A program made the position numbers and the translations under genes. A stretch of DNA of 64,000 bases. Origin: Neolewinella agarilytica. Its GTDB lineage: Bacteria > Bacteroidota > Bacteroidia > Chitinophagales > Saprospiraceae. Of this stretch, positions 1 to 8,465 are shown one piece after another. Location of the stretch: contig NZ_FOFB01000017.1 in assembly GCF_900110645.1 (NCBI RefSeq), forward strand, positions 85,018 to 149,017, in the 5' to 3' direction. Position 1 is the stretch's first letter. Each line of letters opens with the position of its first letter. The notes beneath the pieces were generated by a model. The model searched no databases. It had not been told where the DNA came from and saw only the letters and a list, made by a program, of their open reading frames with translations.

Positions 1-983
1 AGACCGGTGAAATTCGGATCGAGCTGGAAGTCGTCTCCGCCGTTCCTGGAGTACATCAGATCGGTATCTCCGGAAACGGACAGGCGAAGGGCGCCAGAGC
101 TGCCTCCGGGGCAGGCCGGAGAGGTGGTAATCAGGCTGTCCACCACCAATGTCGTTACGTTTAGCTCGTGGCTCAGTTCCAGCTGACAACCACTGAAGTC
201 GGTCAGGGTCAATCCGTAGATTCCCGCACCGTTCGTCGTTGCCGACAGGCCATCATCTCCCGTACTCCAGGCGTAGCGGGAAAACTGACCGCTGATGCGA
301 AGGTCAGGGGTTTCTCCTTCGCAGATGCGATCTGGTCCTTCGATCTCTTCTACACCACTGAAGGCGACGTTGATTTCGTAGCGGGCAATACTGTCGCAGC
401 CAGAGCTGGCGGTGAAGGTCTCGGTGATTAGGGTGTCGCTCGTAATCATCCGGCCGCGGAAGTTTTCTCCCGGGCAAAGGTCGACGAAGAAGAGGTCGTC
501 GTAAGCTGGTAGTAGTTGCAGGAAGGTCTCGACAATGCTGTCGCAGCCGTCTGGGGTACGAATTACGGTCCGGTGGTTCCCACCGGTGAAAAGACGCTCA
601 TTACCCACAACTACGGTATCGCCCTGGCAGCGGGTAAGGCCCTGGGAGAACATTGGGATCTGCACGGAGAGCTCCGTGGCTGCCGTCATCTGCCGGCAGG
701 CAGCATCGGCCAGGCAGGTAGCGTCAGCAGCGTAAAGCATCCGGTACCGGATGCCGGGAGTGGGGTTGTTGATCAGCAGGCCCGGGCTGTCTGATCCCGT
801 TGAAGACCAGCTGCTGCCGCCGTCAAAAGATCGTTCCCATTGGTAGACATAAGTTTGCCCGTCAGTGAGCGGACTGGTAAGTGTAAATGGTCCTTCCTGG
901 CAGACGATGGTCGTTGCGCTGAAGTCCTGGGCCGTCAGGCCGAAGGAGAGAAGGCAGCATATCCAGAGTGAGAGCCAGTGCAT
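1..983 (-). CDS. Secreted multi-domain protein, N-terminal part (3' end outside window)
   Basis: Reading on the minus strand from ATG at 983, an open frame of at least 327 codons runs off the left edge. It begins with a signal peptide (MHWLSLWICCLLSFGLTAQ). The mature part is rich in paired Cys, Thr, Ser and Gly, with phrases such as GCDSIVETF and GCDSIARYE and a beta-sandwich-like PGLLINNPTPGIRYR stretch. These are typical of large secreted Bacteroidota proteins that end in a T9SS or gliding-motility-associated C-terminal domain. That end lies outside the window, so the sorting signal is inferred. No enzymatic motif is visible; an adhesin or surface protein is the likeliest role. Confidence 0.75.
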   Translation of the reverse strand, partial: MHWLSLWICCLLSFGLTAQDFSATTIVCQEGPFTLTSPLTDGQTYVYQWERSFDGGSSWSSTGSDSPGLLINNPTPGIRYRMLYAADATCLADAACRQMTAATELSVQIPMFSQGLTRCQGDTVVVGNERLFTGGNHRTVIRTPDGCDSIVETFLQLLPAYDDLFFVDLCPGENFRGRMITSDTLITETFTASSGCDSIARYEINVAFSGVEEIEGPDRICEGETPDLRISGQFSRYAWSTGDDGLSATTNGAGIYGLTLTDFSGCQLELSHELNVTTLVVDSLITTSPACPGGSSGALRLSVSGDTDLMYSRNGGDDFQLDPNFTG

Positions 984-1112
984 GGGGGGTGTATTTACCC
1001 GTTAATGTTTCGGAAATCAAACATGTTACAGGGTTTGGCAAGGGCAGGGTGAGTTTTACCATTTGCGAACTAAGGCAAAGGGCATTGCGCTTTATTTTAA
1101 AAACCGATAACC

Positions 1113-1898
1113 GTGAAACTATCCGCTAAAGCCAGGAACCGACTATTTACCGCAGGCTATCTGACTAAAGGTGTTGTTTATCTGCTGATGGGCGGATTTG
1201 CGGTTGCTACGGTCATCGGCTCGTCCAGAAGCTCAAATGGCCCCAAAACGGTAATTAACTGGGTAGGCGAAAATCCTTTCGGTAAGCTCTTTATGGGGGT
1301 GATTGCCATTGGATTATTGGCCTATTGTTGCTGGCGATGGTATATGGCCATTGCTGACACCAAAAGCGAAGGTCATGAGGGTAGCGGCCTGATTAAACGA
1401 TTAGGGTGGGCCGTAAGTGGTACAGCTTATGGGGCATTAAGCTTTTACGCGTTTGAGCGGCTGTTTACCGGTCGCGGAGGAAAGGGAGCGAAGGAAGACA
1501 TGATTGGCCTGCTGTTAGCTCAGTCGTGGGGACAGCTCGCAGTGTCTGCTATCGGAGTAATCGTAGCCGGCGTAGGACTGTATCAGCTTTTTCGTGCTTT
1601 GAAAGATAAGCACATGGAGGATGTGGGAATGGAACACTTGAATGAAGGAAAAAGAAAGGTTATTCAGAATGCAGGCAGGATAGGCTTGATGGCCCGGGCA
1701 GTGGTCTATGGTGTCATCGCATATTTTTTGTTTCGGGCGGGGACGATGTCTGATGCCAGCCAGTTTAAAGGCATTGGAGAGGCGCTCTCTTTTTTGGAAA
1801 AGGGGTCTTCAGGAGCGATGTTGCTGGCCGCTACAGGAACAGGCTTGTTGGCTTATGGAAGCTTTATGCTGGTGCGGGCGAATTACGAACGGGTTTGA
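1113..1898 (+). CDS. DUF1206 family integral membrane protein
   Basis: 261 residues with a GTG start. About six hydrophobic segments are arranged as three similar two-helix units. Each unit opens with a short basic stretch followed by a glycine-rich helix (ARNRLFTAGYLTKGVVYLLMGG near residue 7, IKRLGWAVSGTAYGALSFYAF near 90, NAGRIGLMARAVVYGVIAYF near 190). This internal triplication is characteristic of DUF1206, a family of unknown function. The gene stands alone, divergent from the secreted protein at 1-983. No transport or enzymatic motif is seen. Confidence 0.85.
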   Translation: MKLSAKARNRLFTAGYLTKGVVYLLMGGFAVATVIGSSRSSNGPKTVINWVGENPFGKLFMGVIAIGLLAYCCWRWYMAIADTKSEGHEGSGLIKRLGWAVSGTAYGALSFYAFERLFTGRGGKGAKEDMIGLLLAQSWGQLAVSAIGVIVAGVGLYQLFRALKDKHMEDVGMEHLNEGKRKVIQNAGRIGLMARAVVYGVIAYFLFRAGTMSDASQFKGIGEALSFLEKGSSGAMLLAATGTGLLAYGSFMLVRANYERV

Positions 1899-2036
1899 AA
1901 AAGAGGATGTTTTACGGGAAAGGCTGGACGTAAATGGTGGTTGGTATAGCACCTCCGGGGCTGGTTGATGATTTGATGGCGCGTGCGCGATGGGCTCCTC
2001 TTCAGGGCTCCAATGGTTCTCCTCCAACAAAGGAAA

Positions 2037-2068
2037 AGCCCTCCCCCGACGAATCGGAGAAGGGCTTG
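2037..2068 (-). terminator. Intrinsic terminator downstream of rpmH
   Basis: Read on the minus strand, AAGCCCTTCTCCG pairs with CGGGGGAGGGCTT and is followed by TTTTCC. It lies about 45 bp past the rpmH stop codon. Confidence 0.7.
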
Positions 2069-2111
2069 AATTTCCTTTAAACAACCTTCCGGATCAAATC
2101 CGGCAGGCTAT

Positions 2112-2267
2112 TTATTTCTTGTACGTAGAGTCGCTTACGGTCAGCTTGTGGCGGCCTTTGGCACGACGACGAGCGAGCAGCTTACGACCGTTCTTCGTGC
2201 TCATGCGGCTACGAAAACCATGCTTGTTTACACGCTTACGCTTGGAGGGTTGGTACGTTCTTTTCAC
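2112..2267 (-). CDS. rpmH: 50S ribosomal protein L34
   Basis: A 51-residue protein of the large ribosomal subunit. It starts [20 protein letters not shown] and continues with [20 protein letters not shown], the near-invariant L34 sequence with its basic core. The start codon is GTG, and the gene is short, so simple ATG-based searches miss it. A TAnnTTTG promoter on the minus strand (2335-2342) and an intrinsic terminator (2037-2068) frame it as a single-gene unit. In many bacteria rpmH adjoins rnpA and dnaA; it does not here. Confidence 0.97.
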   Translation of the reverse strand: MKRTYQPSKRKRVNKHGFRSRMSTKNGRKLLARRRAKGRHKLTVSDSTYKK

Positions 2268-2334
2268 GGTACTTTATTTTTTGATGGGGCGGCAAAGCCG
2301 GACCAGAAGGTTTGTAAAGGAGCGCAAAGGTAAG

Positions 2335-2342
2335 GCTTTAGG
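2335..2342 (-). promoter_or_regulatory. Bacteroidota promoter -7 element (TACCTTTG) for rpmH
   Basis: TACCTTTG on the minus strand matches the TAnnTTTG consensus of the Bacteroidota housekeeping sigma factor. It predicts a leader of about 60 nt before the rpmH GTG. Confidence 0.6.
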
Positions 2343-2420
2343 TAGAATCTCGCAAAGGTGTTCGGAAAATATTTAAAGTCAAGAGTCACAGGGGTTCCAT
2401 TGCTCTTTATCCATTCACGC

Positions 2421-2430
2421 TGCACCTGCG
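2421..2430 (-). repeat. Dispersed 10-mer CGCAGGTGCA (intergenic copy)
   Basis: An exact copy of the 10-mer that recurs through the window. It lies between rpmH and the protease gene and is followed on its 3' flank by a GC-rich tail (TGCTGCGCC), as in other intergenic copies. The full list of copies is given in the findings. Confidence 0.7.
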
Positions 2431-2558
2431 TGCTGCGCCGCCATATTCCCGTTTGAGAGAATGACGGCTACCGGACGTCCTGCCTTTATCAATTCATAAA
2501 TCCACGCCCCCTTTCTTACCTTGCAGAGTACTAGTTGAGATTAAAACACAGAACTGGA

Positions 2559-5500
2559 ATGAAAACAATTATCAAGCTGTTCGGATTGTCTCTGGCAATC
2601 TGCCTTTCTTTTGTTGCCACAGCACAATACGATCTTTCCCCCGGAGAACTGGAAAAGGTGCCGGTAAGCACTATGCCTGCACAAGACAATGCCTCTTTGC
2701 TGGCGGCCGAACTGGCCGAACGCCGTCCTGGCCGGGCCAACACTTTTGCCGTCACGATCCCGGTCCAGATCCGCCCGGCTAACGCCGGCGCCTGGACAAC
2801 GGAAGGCCCCACCTCCATCTGGCGCCATCGCGTCAACAGCCCCGGAGCGCATACCCTCAATTTTGGTTTCAGCGAGTACAACCTGCCCGCAGGTGCAGAG
2901 CTTTACCTGTTGAGTACCGAAGAAAAAATCGGACCCTTCACCCCTGCTGATAACGCCGACCATAACCAACTGTGGACGCCGATTCTCGAGAGCGATGAGG
3001 TAATGGTGGAGCTTCGGGTGCCGACCAAAAGCAAAGGTCTGGTGCAGCTTTATCTGACATCCGTTAATCACGATTTTCAGGACGTGACCAAGTCTCTCTC
3101 CGGCTCCTGTAACCTTGATGTAATCTGCGGAGAAGACGATGGCTGGGCTATTGTCGATCCCTATCGTGATATTATCCGGAGTGTGGCAGCCTACACGCTT
3201 GGGGGAGTGGACCAGTGTACAGGTTTCCTGGTGAACAATACAAATAACGACGGAGCGCCGCTGTTTATGACGGCAAATCACTGTAATGTTACGGCCGGTT
3301 CAGACCAGTCATTAGTAGCCTACTGGAATTTTCAAAGTAGTGAGTGCCGGCCGGTAAACAGTACCGCCAGCGGTGGAAACGGTGGCGGTTCACGTGCCAT
3401 CTTTAATAGTGGAACGGTTCACCTGGCCAGTAATCCGGCTTCGGATATGACGATCACCATGCTGGAAGAAGCCGTAAATCCTGCAGCTAACGCTTTCTAC
3501 GCTGGTTGGTCTAACGAAGCGCCCGTTCCCCAGGACACCGTTATTTGTATTCATCATCCAGGCGTAGATGAGAAACGCATCTCCTTTAGCTTCAACCAAA
3601 CTTACCGGACTAACAACGGCGGAGGTACGCCCGATGTCGATGGAAGCTTACTTGAGGTCCCGTCCTGGTCAATCGGAACAACCGAAGGAGGCTCTTCTGG
3701 CTCTCCAATTTTTGACCGCTTCAAGCGCGTCCGTGGTCAGCTATTTGGAGGGCAAGCGAGCTGTACGAACGATTCATACGATGTCTACGGCTACTTCCAC
3801 GTCAGCTGGACCGGCGGCGGCACTCCTGAAACCCGCTTGATGGACTGGCTCGATCCTTGTGGAACCGGTGTGGTTTCTGTTGACGGATTTGATTCGGCTG
3901 ATTTACCGCTAACACTGGTGGCGGCCGCTAATTGCGTATCTGGCTGTGGAGCGACCGATACAGAAATGACCTTTACGCTGGGTAGTGGTTTCCCGGCAGG
4001 AACGGCTCTTAGCATTACAGATCAAACGGCAGGCATTACTCCTGTTCTTTCAACTTCTACTGCTGCAGGAGGAGAAGCGGTTACCGTAACTGTTCCTGGA
4101 AATGTTTCAATAGCGGAGGGTGATTATACCATCACCGTTACTGCGGGCTCTGGAAACACTTCTGACGACATTACTTTCTTTCTGGAGCTTTTCAATGAGG
4201 CGGCTGCTTCAGCTCCTGCGGCTATTCTCCCCGTTGATGGTGGTGTTGGCATTAAGCCAACAACAGCCTTTCAGTGGTCAGACGTTGCCGGTGCTACCTC
4301 CTACGACGTTGAACTGTCTACTACCGACGACTTTTCCGTGATTACAGATTCTGGTGCTGGCCTGATGGGCACGAGTGCTTCTCCGGACCTGCCGCTCGAT
4401 GGCAATACTACCTACTACTGGCGTATTCGGAGCAACGGTGCGTGCGGACCGGGAGAGTGGGCTGAGTATAGCTTCACCACCCTTGACCAGACCTGTGCGG
4501 CGGAGAGTTCTGCTAACCTGCCCGCCGAGATTACGGGGGCGGGCATGCCGACAATTACCGTACCCCTCATGGTTGGGTCTGAAATTCCGATTGAAGATAT
4601 GGAGGTTCGCCTGGATATTGCCCACACTTTTGTTGGTGATCTTGAAGCCACGCTTACGTCGCCTGATGGAGCAAGCATTCAACTCTTCAATTCTCCGTTT
4701 GATGGTAACTGTGGCTTTGATAATATTTCCGTTGTCTTCTCGGATGACGCTACCCTGACGGCAGCAGATTTTGTGAATACTTGTGATGAAGGAGACATTG
4801 CCGTTTCGGGTATTTACCAGCCCGCCGAATCCTTTGCCGCCTTCGCCAGTGAAAGTTCTGCCGGAGAGTGGATACTAACGGTCAATGATCTGGCCGGAGG
4901 AGACGGCGGCGCCGTGGTAACCTTCGATATTACTTTTTGTGGGCAGGGCGGCGTTGTGCGCGACTTCTCCGTCTTTACAAACACGGAAAGCCTGGTCGTT
5001 TGCCCATCTGATGAGGCTTCCATTGACTTTAGCCTGGGAACCAGCTTCACGGATGCCGTAGCGGTTCGGGTAAGTACCAGTAATACTCAACTGGACAATT
5101 TTACTTCGTCTTACGATGGTGGTCAGCGACTGTTAACGGTTGATTTCACGGGGTGGGCAGCATTGACCCCCGGAAATTATGATCTGACCTTTACCGTCGT
5201 TGCTGAAGATAGCTCAGAGCGGGACATCATCATCCCGCTGACCGTTAATCCTGATGGCCTGCCAGCGGTGCTGGTCAGTCCTGAAGACGGTGCCGAACTG
5301 ATGGAAGGTACTATTCGTCTGGATTGGGATGCCGTTACCGGAGCCACCAATTACACCGTTCAGTACTCCGTTAATGAAGACTTCTCCACCATCGACTTCG
5401 AAGACACCCGTGGTGCCTCCAACATTACCGTAGCAGATGTACCCGTAGGTCAGGTCATCTACTGGCGGGTGTTGACGAATAATGATTGTAGCCCGGCTGT

Positions 5501-5801
5501 CAGTGCTGTGCGGACTTTCCGGATCCGGCCCGTCGGCGTGCAGAATTTTGGTCAGGGACGAGTGCTGAACATTTATCCTAACCCCGTTCGCGGGCAGTTA
5601 ACGGTAGAAGCAACGGGCAGTTTCCCCGGTGGCCTTTCTGCTGATCTGTATGACGCAACGGGCCGCTTCCTGCGCACTTACCCCCGCCTTTTGGGTGGTC
5701 GTAATCAGGTTGATCTGAATGGCATTGCCGCAGGTGTCTACTATCTCCGCCTCGCGACGGATGGTGAAGAACGGACGGAGCGCTTAGTAGTGCTTCCATA
5801 G
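2559..5801 (+). CDS. Secreted lysyl-endopeptidase-like serine protease with P domain and T9SS sorting domain
   Basis: 1080 residues from ATG 2559, chosen over the in-frame ATG at 2535 because a signal peptide (MKTIIKLFGLSLAICLSFVATAQ) begins there. A trypsin-fold domain (about residues 190-440) has the triad His241 (FMTANHC), Asp296 (SDMTITM) and Ser380 (GGSSGSP). It resembles Achromobacter lysyl endopeptidase, with several Cys. Fibronectin-III-like segments follow, then a proprotein-convertase P domain (about 645-795), more beta-sandwich units, and a C-terminal T9SS type A signal (VLNIYPNPVRGQL to GVYYLRLATDG, about 1002-1080). The enzyme is likely exported through T9SS and surface-attached or released, degrading extracellular protein. 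The substrate is inferred only from fold similarity. Confidence 0.9.
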   Translation: MKTIIKLFGLSLAICLSFVATAQYDLSPGELEKVPVSTMPAQDNASLLAAELAERRPGRANTFAVTIPVQIRPANAGAWTTEGPTSIWRHRVNSPGAHTLNFGFSEYNLPAGAELYLLSTEEKIGPFTPADNADHNQLWTPILESDEVMVELRVPTKSKGLVQLYLTSVNHDFQDVTKSLSGSCNLDVICGEDDGWAIVDPYRDIIRSVAAYTLGGVDQCTGFLVNNTNNDGAPLFMTANHCNVTAGSDQSLVAYWNFQSSECRPVNSTASGGNGGGSRAIFNSGTVHLASNPASDMTITMLEEAVNPAANAFYAGWSNEAPVPQDTVICIHHPGVDEKRISFSFNQTYRTNNGGGTPDVDGSLLEVPSWSIGTTEGGSSGSPIFDRFKRVRGQLFGGQASCTNDSYDVYGYFHVSWTGGGTPETRLMDWLDPCGTGVVSVDGFDSADLPLTLVAAANCVSGCGATDTEMTFTLGSGFPAGTALSITDQTAGITPVLSTSTAAGGEAVTVTVPGNVSIAEGDYTITVTAGSGNTSDDITFFLELFNEAAASAPAAILPVDGGVGIKPTTAFQWSDVAGATSYDVELSTTDDFSVITDSGAGLMGTSASPDLPLDGNTTYYWRIRSNGACGPGEWAEYSFTTLDQTCAAESSANLPAEITGAGMPTITVPLMVGSEIPIEDMEVRLDIAHTFVGDLEATLTSPDGASIQLFNSPFDGNCGFDNISVVFSDDATLTAADFVNTCDEGDIAVSGIYQPAESFAAFASESSAGEWILTVNDLAGGDGGAVVTFDITFCGQGGVVRDFSVFTNTESLVVCPSDEASIDFSLGTSFTDAVAVRVSTSNTQLDNFTSSYDGGQRLLTVDFTGWAALTPGNYDLTFTVVAEDSSERDIIIPLTVNPDGLPAVLVSPEDGAELMEGTIRLDWDAVTGATNYTVQYSVNEDFSTIDFEDTRGASNITVADVPVGQVIYWRVLTNNDCSPAVSAVRTFRIRPVGVQNFGQGRVLNIYPNPVRGQLTVEATGSFPGGLSADLYDATGRFLRTYPRLLGGRNQVDLNGIAAGVYYLRLATDGEERTERLVVLP

Positions 5802-5806
5802 TTTGA

Positions 5807-5890
5807 TAGTGGAGGTAATAATCGTAGTATAATAGTAGAGAGATGAATTTGACTACGATCATACTACGATTACGATCACTACTACCATTA
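5807..5890. repeat. Gene-boundary imperfect palindrome (GTAGT/ACTAC type)
   Basis: The left arm, rich in TAGTGG, GTAATAATCGTAGTA and TAATAGTAG, is complementary with gaps to the right arm (ACTACGATCATACTACGA, then ACTACTACCATTACTA). It starts a few bases after the protease stop and directly precedes the GC-rich hairpin at 5901-5939. Confidence 0.6.
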
Positions 5891-5900
5891 CTAAAATCAG

Positions 5901-5945
5901 GCGCGGCCGCAGGTGCAAGGAATGCATTTGCGGCCGCGCTTTTTT
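5901..5945 (+). terminator. GC-rich terminator hairpin containing the dispersed 10-mer
   Basis: GCGCGGCCGCAGGTGCA (5901-5917) pairs with TGCATTTGCGGCCGCGC (5923-5939), 15 of 17 positions, with a 5-nt loop and a T-run (5940-5945). It would terminate the protease transcript. The left arm carries CGCAGGTGCA at 5908-5917. Confidence 0.75.
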
Positions 5946-6028
5946 GGAGGAGACGCTATGCGTTGAAGATCCACAAGGGCCGAGGCGCAGCGTATCCACC
6001 ACCAGAAAAATCCACCCTATCTTGCAGC

Positions 6029-7495
6029 GTGAATAATCCTTACCCTTTTTTCCGTCTTGTTTTTGTGCTTGGAGTCCTCCTTTTTCCGCTTTGGCTAGGG
6101 GCACAATCTACAATCAGCCAAAGCGTAAGAGCCTTTGCGCTCGACCCGGAATTGGCCGGCGCAGCGATCTCCATTGACGTGGTAGACGTTGCTACGGGGC
6201 AGCGGGTTGCCGCTCACCAGCCCGAGATGGCCTGTATCCCGGCTTCTACCCAGAAGCTTTTGACGACGGCGGCGGCTATGGACATCCTCGGCCCCGATCA
6301 TCGTTTTGAGACGAAGCTCTTCATCACCGGTGACGTAGTGGACGGAGAACTACGCGGAGATCTTTACATCGTGGGCGGGGGAGACCCCAGCCTCGGTAGC
6401 CCCTTCCTGAAGGGCGTCCCCGGTCTGGAAGCCATCCTGGAGCGCTGGCGCAGCGCCGTGCAGCGTGCCGGCATCACCCGCATCAACGGCCGGGTGATCG
6501 GAGACGGCAGCTACTGGAACACCGACGCTACGCCCGGCGACTGGCCTTACAGCGATATCGGGAACTACTACGGGGCGGGTGCCTACGGCTTAAGCATTCA
6601 TGAAAACCTATATTTTCTCGACTTTCTGCAACGCTCGCGCGTCGGTAGTCAGCCGCCCATCCAGCAAACCCGGCCTCAGGTGCCGGGCCTGCACCTGATC
6701 AATGAGCTCCGCAGCGGGCCGCGGGGCAGCGGAGACCAGGCCTATGTCTACGGCTCGGCCTACAACTATCAGAACTACGTACGGGGCACCATCCCCGTTG
6801 GCAGCAAACGCTTTACCATCAAGGGCGCTATCCCTGACCCGCCGCTCTTTACCGCTCAGGCGTTCTGTCGTAAGCTCGAGGCCGTTGGCATTGACGTGGC
6901 TTTACCGGCCGAGAGCCACCGGACGCTGGGCGGTGGCCGCTATCTGGAGGGAAGAGAAATTGACGTCTACGAATCTCCCGAGCTATCCGTGCTGGTAGAC
7001 CGCACGAACCTGCGAAGCCTGAACCTCTACGCCGAAGCACTCCTGCGGGAGGTCAACAAAAGCCGGGGGCTGGAAGACCATGAACTGGGCTCCGGCAAAG
7101 TATTGAAAGACTGGCTCGCAGGCCAGGGGCTCAACCCCGGGCCGATTAACGTCGAAGATGGCAGCGGGCTCGGTACCCGGAATTTCTTCCCCGCCGAGTT
7201 TATGACGGCCTTCCTGCGGACACAGGTGGATAACGACCGCTGGCGCGCCAGCATCCCGCTGGCTGGCCGAACGGGTAGCATGCGCGGCTTCCTGAAGGGG
7301 ACCGCCGCTGAGGGCCGCCTCTCCGCCAAGTCGGGCTCCCTGAACAGCGCTCGTGCCTACGCCGGCTACGCCCGCCGTAAGGACGGGCGGGAGCTGGCCT
7401 TCGCCATCATGGTCAATAACTACACCATCGAGGGCAAAAGTCTTCGCAACAAAATGATGGTGTTGATGCGGGAGCTTTGTAGTGGGCGTTTGTAG
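6029..7495 (+). CDS. dacB: D-alanyl-D-alanine carboxypeptidase/endopeptidase (PBP4, peptidase S13)
   Basis: 488 residues from GTG 6029. The frame stays open upstream, but that part lies in the palindrome and terminator hairpin, and a signal peptide (FFRLVFVLGVLLFPLWLGAQ) starts just after this GTG. The penicillin-binding motifs are all present: Ser73-Thr-Gln-Lys76 (ASTQK), Ser330-Leu-Asn332 (SLN) and Lys434-Ser-Gly436 (KSG). The order and spacing fit the S13/PBP4 family, with the family's large insertion between the first two motifs. The enzyme acts in the periplasm, trimming D-Ala or cutting peptidoglycan cross-links. It appears to be transcribed alone. Confidence 0.92.
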   Translation: MNNPYPFFRLVFVLGVLLFPLWLGAQSTISQSVRAFALDPELAGAAISIDVVDVATGQRVAAHQPEMACIPASTQKLLTTAAAMDILGPDHRFETKLFITGDVVDGELRGDLYIVGGGDPSLGSPFLKGVPGLEAILERWRSAVQRAGITRINGRVIGDGSYWNTDATPGDWPYSDIGNYYGAGAYGLSIHENLYFLDFLQRSRVGSQPPIQQTRPQVPGLHLINELRSGPRGSGDQAYVYGSAYNYQNYVRGTIPVGSKRFTIKGAIPDPPLFTAQAFCRKLEAVGIDVALPAESHRTLGGGRYLEGREIDVYESPELSVLVDRTNLRSLNLYAEALLREVNKSRGLEDHELGSGKVLKDWLAGQGLNPGPINVEDGSGLGTRNFFPAEFMTAFLRTQVDNDRWRASIPLAGRTGSMRGFLKGTAAEGRLSAKSGSLNSARAYAGYARRKDGRELAFAIMVNNYTIEGKSLRNKMMVLMRELCSGRL

Positions 7496-7496
7496 C

Positions 7497-7535
7497 GCCG
7501 ACTTTAGTCGGCGTCTCCGTCGACTAAAGTCGACG
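7497..7535. repeat. Two adjacent perfect palindromes
   Basis: GCCGACTTTAGTCGGC (7497-7512) and CGTCGACTAAAGTCGACG (7518-7535) are each perfect palindromes and are partly complementary to one another. They begin right after the dacB stop. No T-run follows, so terminator function is uncertain. Confidence 0.65.
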
Positions 7536-7578
7536 GTACAAAATGCCGCCTTATCTTACGTCCATTAAAATCCGGTTC

Positions 7579-8241
7579 ATGCGTTACTTCTTCTTTGGCC
7601 TGATGGTCATGCTGCTGTTTACCGCCTGCCCTCCTACTCCGGAGGCACCGCCCCAACTCGACGATGATATGTTCATCGATGACCCCGTAAACGAGGAACG
7701 CGACCGGAGTATCTGGCAGCAGCCCGGTGCCGTAATGGATGCCATGGGAGACATCCGCGAAAAGGTGATTGCTGACATCGGTGCCGGTAAGGGCTTCTTC
7801 GCCAAGCGCCTCGCGCTGGTCGCTGACCGGGTCATCGCCGTGGAAATCAATGACAGCCTGATTGTAGACCTGGAACAACTCCGTGAAGTAGAGCTCCCCA
7901 AGGAATTCAGGCCCCGGCTGGAGCCCCGCCTCGGTACGGAGAGTGACCCGAAACTGGAAAAAAGCGAAGTAGACATTATTCTCCTGGTTAATACCCTTAT
8001 GTACATCGAAAACCAGGAAGATTACCTGAAGAAGCTCTATCCCGCCCTGCGCTCCGACGGCCGCATCGTCATCGTCGACTGGAAGAAGCGCGATACCATC
8101 GAAGGCCCCCAAAAGAGCAAGCGCCTGGCACTAGGTACCCTCGAAGAACAACTAAAAGCTGCCGGCTTTCACCTCGTCTCCAGCGACGATCTGACGCTGA
8201 AGTATCAGTATATCGTGGTGGCGGATAAGGTGAGGGAGTGA
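7579..8241 (+). CDS. Class I SAM-dependent methyltransferase-like protein with lipoprotein signal
   Basis: 220 residues from ATG 7579, the start giving a compact signal (MRYFFFGLMVMLLFTAC) with a lipobox-like Cys17. The rest is a Rossmann methyltransferase: motif I VIADIGAGKGFFAKRLA, an acidic residue ending the second strand (VIAVEIN), DIILLVNTLMYIEN as motif IV, and DGRIVIVDWKK after it. The closest general type is the small-molecule or ubiE-like methyltransferases. Export of a SAM-using enzyme would be odd, so either the N-terminus only anchors it or its role has changed. The substrate is unknown. Confidence 0.75.
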   Translation: MRYFFFGLMVMLLFTACPPTPEAPPQLDDDMFIDDPVNEERDRSIWQQPGAVMDAMGDIREKVIADIGAGKGFFAKRLALVADRVIAVEINDSLIVDLEQLREVELPKEFRPRLEPRLGTESDPKLEKSEVDIILLVNTLMYIENQEDYLKKLYPALRSDGRIVIVDWKKRDTIEGPQKSKRLALGTLEEQLKAAGFHLVSSDDLTLKYQYIVVADKVRE

Positions 8242-8258
8242 GGGATGGTTTAGTTTAG

Positions 8259-8360
8259 CCGACTGAAGTCGGGGCTGTGTTACGAAGCTCTGCGAGCTCT
8301 TCTTTGCGCGGAAGAGCTCGCAGAGCTTCGTAACACAGCACCAGTTTCAACCGGAACCAA
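8259..8360. repeat. Two-stem dispersed element, inverted pair with perfect 29-bp arms
   Basis: A perfect inverted repeat has 29-bp arms at 8274-8302 and 8311-8339, with an 8-nt loop TTTGCGCG. The right arm is the element AGCTCGCAGAGCTTCGTAAC followed by ACAGC. Each arm is followed outward by a small stem region (GCCGACTGAAGTCGG on the left, CCAGTTTCAACCGG on the right). Related single copies lie at 12383-12420, 22718-22758 and 57402-57443. Confidence 0.85.
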
Positions 8361-8396
8361 TGGCATAAGCACCTCCATTGCTCTTCAACCTCCCCC

Positions 8397-8406
8397 TGCA
8401 CCCGCG
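8397..8406 (-). repeat. One-mismatch copy of the dispersed 10-mer (TGCACCCGCG)
   Basis: TGCACCCGCG followed by a GC-rich tail (CCCGTCGCCC). It differs from TGCACCTGCG at one base and lies in the intergenic stretch 8242-8465, which otherwise holds only the two-stem inverted pair. Confidence 0.45.
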
Positions 8407-8465
8407 CCCGTCGCCCTTCCCACCTCCAAAGTGCGGCAGCCTATCAGACTACAAGCACCACCAGC

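Noticed and set aside
1990..2376. 128-codon plus-strand ORF across rpmH
   Set aside because: It covers the rpmH gene, its terminator and its promoter on the other strand.
5843..6028. N-terminal extension of the PBP4 reading frame
   Set aside because: The extension lies in a palindrome and terminator hairpin; the signal peptide begins after GTG 6029.
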